A stretch of 9,702 nt of DNA from contig CAMWUX010000027.1 of NCBI GenBank assembly GCA_947177605.1, forward strand, positions 1-9,702. The letters run 5' to 3'. A program made the position numbers and the translations under genes. Position 1 is the first letter of the stretch. Each line of letters begins with the position of its first letter. Of this stretch, positions 6,815 to 9,702 are shown piece after piece. Source of the stretch: an uncultured Porphyromonadaceae bacterium. Lineage in GTDB: Bacteria; Bacteroidota; Bacteroidia; Bacteroidales; Muribaculaceae. Under the pieces are notes generated by a model that saw only the letters and a list, made by a program, of their open reading frames with translations, did no database searches and had not been told where the DNA came from.

Positions 6815-7460
6815 CCTTCGTTTCTTCTGCAGCGACTTCCGGCTCCGACAGAGCTTCCGGCGATGCTATATTCTTGTGGAAGAAGAGAATCAGAGCGATA
6901 ATACCGACCGAAATAGCCGCATCGGCAAAGTTAAATACCGGCTTGAAAAATTCAAACACCGTGCCGCCGACCCAAGGCATCCAGTCGGGCCATACGAAGC
7001 TGAATAGCGGGAAGTAGAACATATCCACTACCTTACCATGAAACAGCGACGCATAGCCACCATCCGGCGGAAAAAGCTGCGCCACAGCCGGGGGAAGCGG
7101 ATCATTGAAAATCTGTCCGTAGCACACACAGTCTATGATATTGCCCAATGCACCTGCTACGATCAGCGACAGACACACCACATATCCGCGCGAAGCCCGG
7201 ACGGCATGGCGTATACGCCAGATGTACCATATCAGCGCACCGGCCAGTATCAGTCTGAACACCGTAAGGAATAGCTTGCTGCCAAGCTCCATACCGAATG
7301 CCATACCATTGTTCTCGATGAAGAGCAGGCGGAACCACGAGGTCACCATCAACTCCTCACCAAGATAGAAATGCGTCTTTACCCAGATCTTGATAGCCTG
7401 GTCTATTATAATTACAGCTGCGATAATCAAGGCAGCCAGCGTACCTTTTGAGATCTTCAT
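6801..7460 (-). CDS. lspA: Lipoprotein signal peptidase (signal peptidase II)
   Basis: LspA is an inner-membrane aspartyl protease that cleaves prolipoprotein signal peptides before the lipidated Cys. Numbered from the ATG at 7460 (219 aa), the catalytic pair is D146 in GKVVDMFYFP and D180 in FNFADAAIS. Other conserved points are D20 in the first membrane helix (IIDQAIK), ENNGMAFG at about 49-56 and GNIID at about 106-110. Four membrane helices are evident. It is longer than E. coli LspA (164 aa) because of a periplasmic loop at about 117-142 and an acidic C-terminal tail from about residue 200, both common in Bacteroidota as I recall. An in-frame TTG at 7469 overlaps the upstream stop as TTGA and would add three residues. 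ATG was preferred because it gives the usual MKISKG-type N terminus. The 3' end overlaps the DUF4296 lipoprotein gene by 14 nt. Confidence 0.95.
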   Translation of the reverse strand: MKISKGTLAALIIAAVIIIDQAIKIWVKTHFYLGEELMVTSWFRLLFIENNGMAFGMELGSKLFLTVFRLILAGALIWYIWRIRHAVRASRGYVVCLSLIVAGALGNIIDCVCYGQIFNDPLPPAVAQLFPPDGGYASLFHGKVVDMFYFPLFSFVWPDWMPWVGGTVFEFFKPVFNFADAAISVGIIALILFFHKNIASPEALSEPEVAAEETKDDDN

Positions 7461-7465
7461 CCGAT

Positions 7466-7846
7466 TCAATGCTTACCTAAATTTTTTGCGTCAATACCAA
7501 GAGTGGCGTGAGGCACTGCGCGCAGACGTTCTTTCGGTATCAGTTTGCCGGTCTCCCGGCATATTCCGTAGGTCTTGTTTTCAATGCGCACCAATGCGGC
7601 CTGCAGATGCTGTATGAACTTCATCTGACGCTGCGCCAGCCGGCCGGCTTCCTCCTTGCCGAGAGTGCTTGCACCTTCTTCGAGCACCTTGAACGTGGGC
7701 GAAGTGTCGGCCACATCATTGCCCTCCGTATTGGTCACGGCAGCCTTGAGCAATTCATAGTCGCGACGTGCCTTCTCGAGTTTCTCGAGTATCAGTTCCT
7801 TGAACTCCTGAAGTTCTTCGTCGGAGTATCGTGTCTTATCGCTCAT
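7466..7846 (-). CDS. TraR/DksA-family transcription regulator lacking the zinc finger cysteines
   Basis: DksA-type proteins insert a coiled coil into the RNA polymerase secondary channel and, with ppGpp, tune promoters such as those of rRNA genes. This 126-aa protein has two long helices (about 8-36 and 62-90) and a globular C-terminal end. The tip has D44-V-A-D47-T-S49, matching the DxxDxA tip of E. coli DksA except that Ala is Ser. In the zinc-finger region only C96 (YGICRETGKLIPKERL) remains of four ligands; the others correspond to T99, G117 and A120. From memory this zinc-less form is normal in Bacteroidota. It lies 30 bp after ileS and 5 bp before the lspA ATG, all in the same direction, so it is probably in one operon. 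Whether it responds to ppGpp cannot be told from sequence. Confidence 0.9.
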   Translation of the reverse strand: MSDKTRYSDEELQEFKELILEKLEKARRDYELLKAAVTNTEGNDVADTSPTFKVLEEGASTLGKEEAGRLAQRQMKFIQHLQAALVRIENKTYGICRETGKLIPKERLRAVPHATLGIDAKNLGKH

Positions 7847-7876
7847 ACTGGTTATACGTATTGAATGTTAACGATT

Positions 7877-9702
7877 TCAGGCGAGAGTGATAGCCACGTC
7901 CACGATGCGTCCGTCGATATCGAGTTGCTCTGCGTCGGGATTGCCTTCGCCAAGAGGCTGCACGAGGATAGCGTCGGCGAGCACCTGCGAGGCGATATAC
8001 TGACCGAAGTCGGCCACCACCTTCTCGATATCATCTGCGGGAGCGATGGTGAGGGTGATGTGGTCAGTTATCTCATAGCCACGGCTCTTGCGGATATTCT
8101 GCACACGGTTCACTATTTCACGGGCGAGACCCTCATTACGCAGGTCATCGGTGAGCGTTATGTCGAGTGCCACGGTCACATTGCCCTCATTGGCCACAAG
8201 CCAGCCGGGAATATCCTGAGAGATGATCTCGACATCAGAAGCCTCAACCTGAAGTTTCGAGCCTTCCACATCGAGTTCGATCACGCCGTTGACTTCCAGT
8301 GATGCTATCGAAGCCTGATCGAGGGCGGCGATGGCGGCTGCCACCTGCTTCATCTGCTTGCCAAACTTCGGACCGAGCTTCTTGAAGTCGGGTTTCACAC
8401 GCTTCACGAGCAGACCGCTGTCCACGGCCACGATATCCATCTCCTTCACATTCACTTCAGCAAGTATCAGCTTCTGCATCGAGAGCAGAGCCTCGCGCTG
8501 CTTGTCGTCGATAGCGGGTATCATAATTTTCTGAAGCGGCTGACGCACTTTCAGCTCGGCCTTTCGGCGCAGAGAGAGCACCATCGAGGTCACCACCTGA
8601 GCCAGACGCATACGCTCTTCGAGCGATTTGTCGATGGCCTTTTCATCAACCTCGGGGAAGAGCTCCAGATGCACGGACTCCGATGCGCCCTGAGTGAGAT
8701 CGTCGTACAGCCGGTGAGCGAAGAAGGGTGCTATCGGCGCCATAAGCAGCGACAGGGTGCGCAGACATGTGTAGAGTGTCTGATAAGCCGACAACTTGTC
8801 GGTATCCATCTCCTTACCCCAGAAACGCTTGCGGTTGAGGCGCACATACCAGTTGGAGAGATTGTCGGCTGCGAAGTCGCTTATCTCGCGAGCGGCGCGG
8901 GTAGGCTCATAGTCGGCCAATGCCTCGTCGACATTCTTGACGAGCGTATTGAGCAGTGATATGATCCAGCGGTCGATTTCCGGGCGCTCATCCACAGGTA
9001 TCTGCGGAGCATTTGGATCGAAACCGTCGACATTGGCGTAGAGTGCGAAGAATGAATATGTATTATAGATTGTAGCAAAGAATTTGCGGGCGGCCTCCTG
9101 CACACCGGCGGGGTCGAACTTGAGGTTGTCCCACGGCGACGAATTGGAGATCATATACCAGCGCAGCGGATCGCTGCCAAATTTCTCGATTGCTTCAAAG
9201 GGATTCACGGCATTGCCGAGGCGCTTCGACATCTTGTTGCCATCCTTGTCGAGCACAAGGCCATTGGATATCACAGCCTTGTAGGCCACTGAGTCGAATA
9301 CCATGCCGGCGATGGCGTGGAGCGTGAAGAACCAGCCGCGGGTCTGATCCACGCCCTCGGCTATGAAGTCGGCGGGATAGCGGCGGCCGTTGTCGACGAG
9401 TTCCTTGTTTTCAAACGGATAGTGGAGCTGTGCGTAGGGCATCGAACCGGAGTCGAACCACACGTCAATAAGGTCGAGCTCGCGACGCATCGGCTTTCCG
9501 GAGGGCGACACGAGCACGATGTCGTCGACATACGGACGATGCAGATCGATCTTCTCGTAATTCTCCTTGGTGTAAAGACCGGGCACGAAGCCACGGGCTT
9601 TCAGAGGATTCTCCTTCATCAAGCCGGCAGCCACCGACTTCTCGATCTCATCGTAGAGCATGGCCACGGAGTCGATGCAGAGCTCCTCAGTCGAATCCTC
9701 GG
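7877..9702 (-). CDS. ileS: Isoleucyl-tRNA synthetase, C-terminal part (5' end outside window)
   Basis: IleRS is a cytosolic class I synthetase that charges tRNA-Ile. The frame is open to the right edge (first full codon at 9700-9698), giving 607 visible residues; a GTG at 9667 lies inside the gene and is not its start. Visible motifs are the active-site WFDSGSMPYAQ (81-91 of the visible part), EGVDQTRGWFFTL (about 115-127), the ATP-binding KMSKR (156-160, bases 9235-9221), and the anticodon-binding helical domain with NWYVRLNRKRFWG. A further C-terminal region follows, with KVRQPL, GLAREIVNRVQNIRKSRG and a beta-rich end. KMSKR instead of KMSKS, and no C-terminal CxxC zinc finger, place it with the long eukaryote-like (type 2) enzymes. 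HIGH motif and editing domain are outside the window. It is the most upstream visible gene of the operon. Confidence 0.97.
   Translation of the reverse strand, partial: EDSTEELCIDSVAMLYDEIEKSVAAGLMKENPLKARGFVPGLYTKENYEKIDLHRPYVDDIVLVSPSGKPMRRELDLIDVWFDSGSMPYAQLHYPFENKELVDNGRRYPADFIAEGVDQTRGWFFTLHAIAGMVFDSVAYKAVISNGLVLDKDGNKMSKRLGNAVNPFEAIEKFGSDPLRWYMISNSSPWDNLKFDPAGVQEAARKFFATIYNTYSFFALYANVDGFDPNAPQIPVDERPEIDRWIISLLNTLVKNVDEALADYEPTRAAREISDFAADNLSNWYVRLNRKRFWGKEMDTDKLSAYQTLYTCLRTLSLLMAPIAPFFAHRLYDDLTQGASESVHLELFPEVDEKAIDKSLEERMRLAQVVTSMVLSLRRKAELKVRQPLQKIMIPAIDDKQREALLSMQKLILAEVNVKEMDIVAVDSGLLVKRVKPDFKKLGPKFGKQMKQVAAAIAALDQASIASLEVNGVIELDVEGSKLQVEASDVEIISQDIPGWLVANEGNVTVALDITLTDDLRNEGLAREIVNRVQNIRKSRGYEITDHITLTIAPADDIEKVVADFGQYIASQVLADAILVQPLGEGNPDAEQLDIDGRIVDVAITLA

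Noticed and set aside
7865..8302. Rightward 145-aa frame opposite the ileS 3' end
   Set aside because: It is a long shadow frame in a GC-rich coding region; the leftward ileS frame has clear motifs and the shadow has none.
9661..9667. GTG at 9667 as the ileS start
   Set aside because: The frame continues upstream to the window edge with IleRS-like sequence, and the HIGH and editing domains must lie before it, so this codon is internal.
1..9702. A new defence, mobile or biosynthetic system
   Set aside because: No transposase, integrase, nuclease, toxin-antitoxin, CRISPR repeat or unusual gene cluster is visible; all large genes are housekeeping families.

Overview
This window is most likely chromosomal DNA from a gut-type Bacteroidales bacterium (Bacteroidota). 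The evidence is of four kinds: intergenic promoter elements of the Bacteroidota form TAnnTTTG with upstream TTTG-like boxes; no Shine-Dalgarno dependence at most starts; a fused RibBA, a long eukaryote-like IleS and a zinc-free DksA-like protein; and a DUF4296 lipoprotein. The moderate GC content would suit Muribaculaceae or a relative, but family level is a guess. I see no transposase, integrase, CRISPR array, tRNA, defence locus or toxin-antitoxin pair.

Layout. Positions 1-377 hold no convincing complete gene. They contain a probable AT-rich terminator for the leftward operon on their right, then two tandem leftward Bacteroidota promoters whose transcript leaves the window at base 1; an rRNA operon or another strongly expressed gene probably lies just outside. 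Positions 378-3523 are a leftward operon: a long LptF/LptG-family permease (640 aa) followed by ribBA, overlapping as ATGA. A compact 84-bp divergent intergenic region (3524-3607) separates it from a rightward pair: tgt (preQ1 tRNA-guanine transglycosylase) and a second LptF/LptG-family permease of ordinary length (360 aa). From the right edge a leftward operon runs ileS (5' end outside the window), a DksA/TraR-like regulator, lspA, a DUF4296 lipoprotein and a small 69-aa reading frame. That last frame converges on, and overlaps, the 3' end of the second permease.

How it fits together. LPS export requires an LptF:LptG heterodimer on the LptB ATPase. This window carries one permease on each side of a single intergenic region built as an imperfect dyad, with each arm holding one outward-facing promoter. 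That could co-express the two halves of the transporter, with ribBA (riboflavin) and tgt (queuosine) as passengers. The right-hand operon joins Ile-tRNA charging, a transcription regulator and the lipoprotein signal peptidase to a predicted lipoprotein that LspA would process.

The window is mostly housekeeping. The points most worth a second look are the symmetric divergent promoter and apparently leaderless tgt, the loss of zinc-binding cysteines in both Tgt and the DksA-like protein, the long permease with its C-terminal extension, the unassigned 69-aa frame, and the tandem promoters at the left edge.
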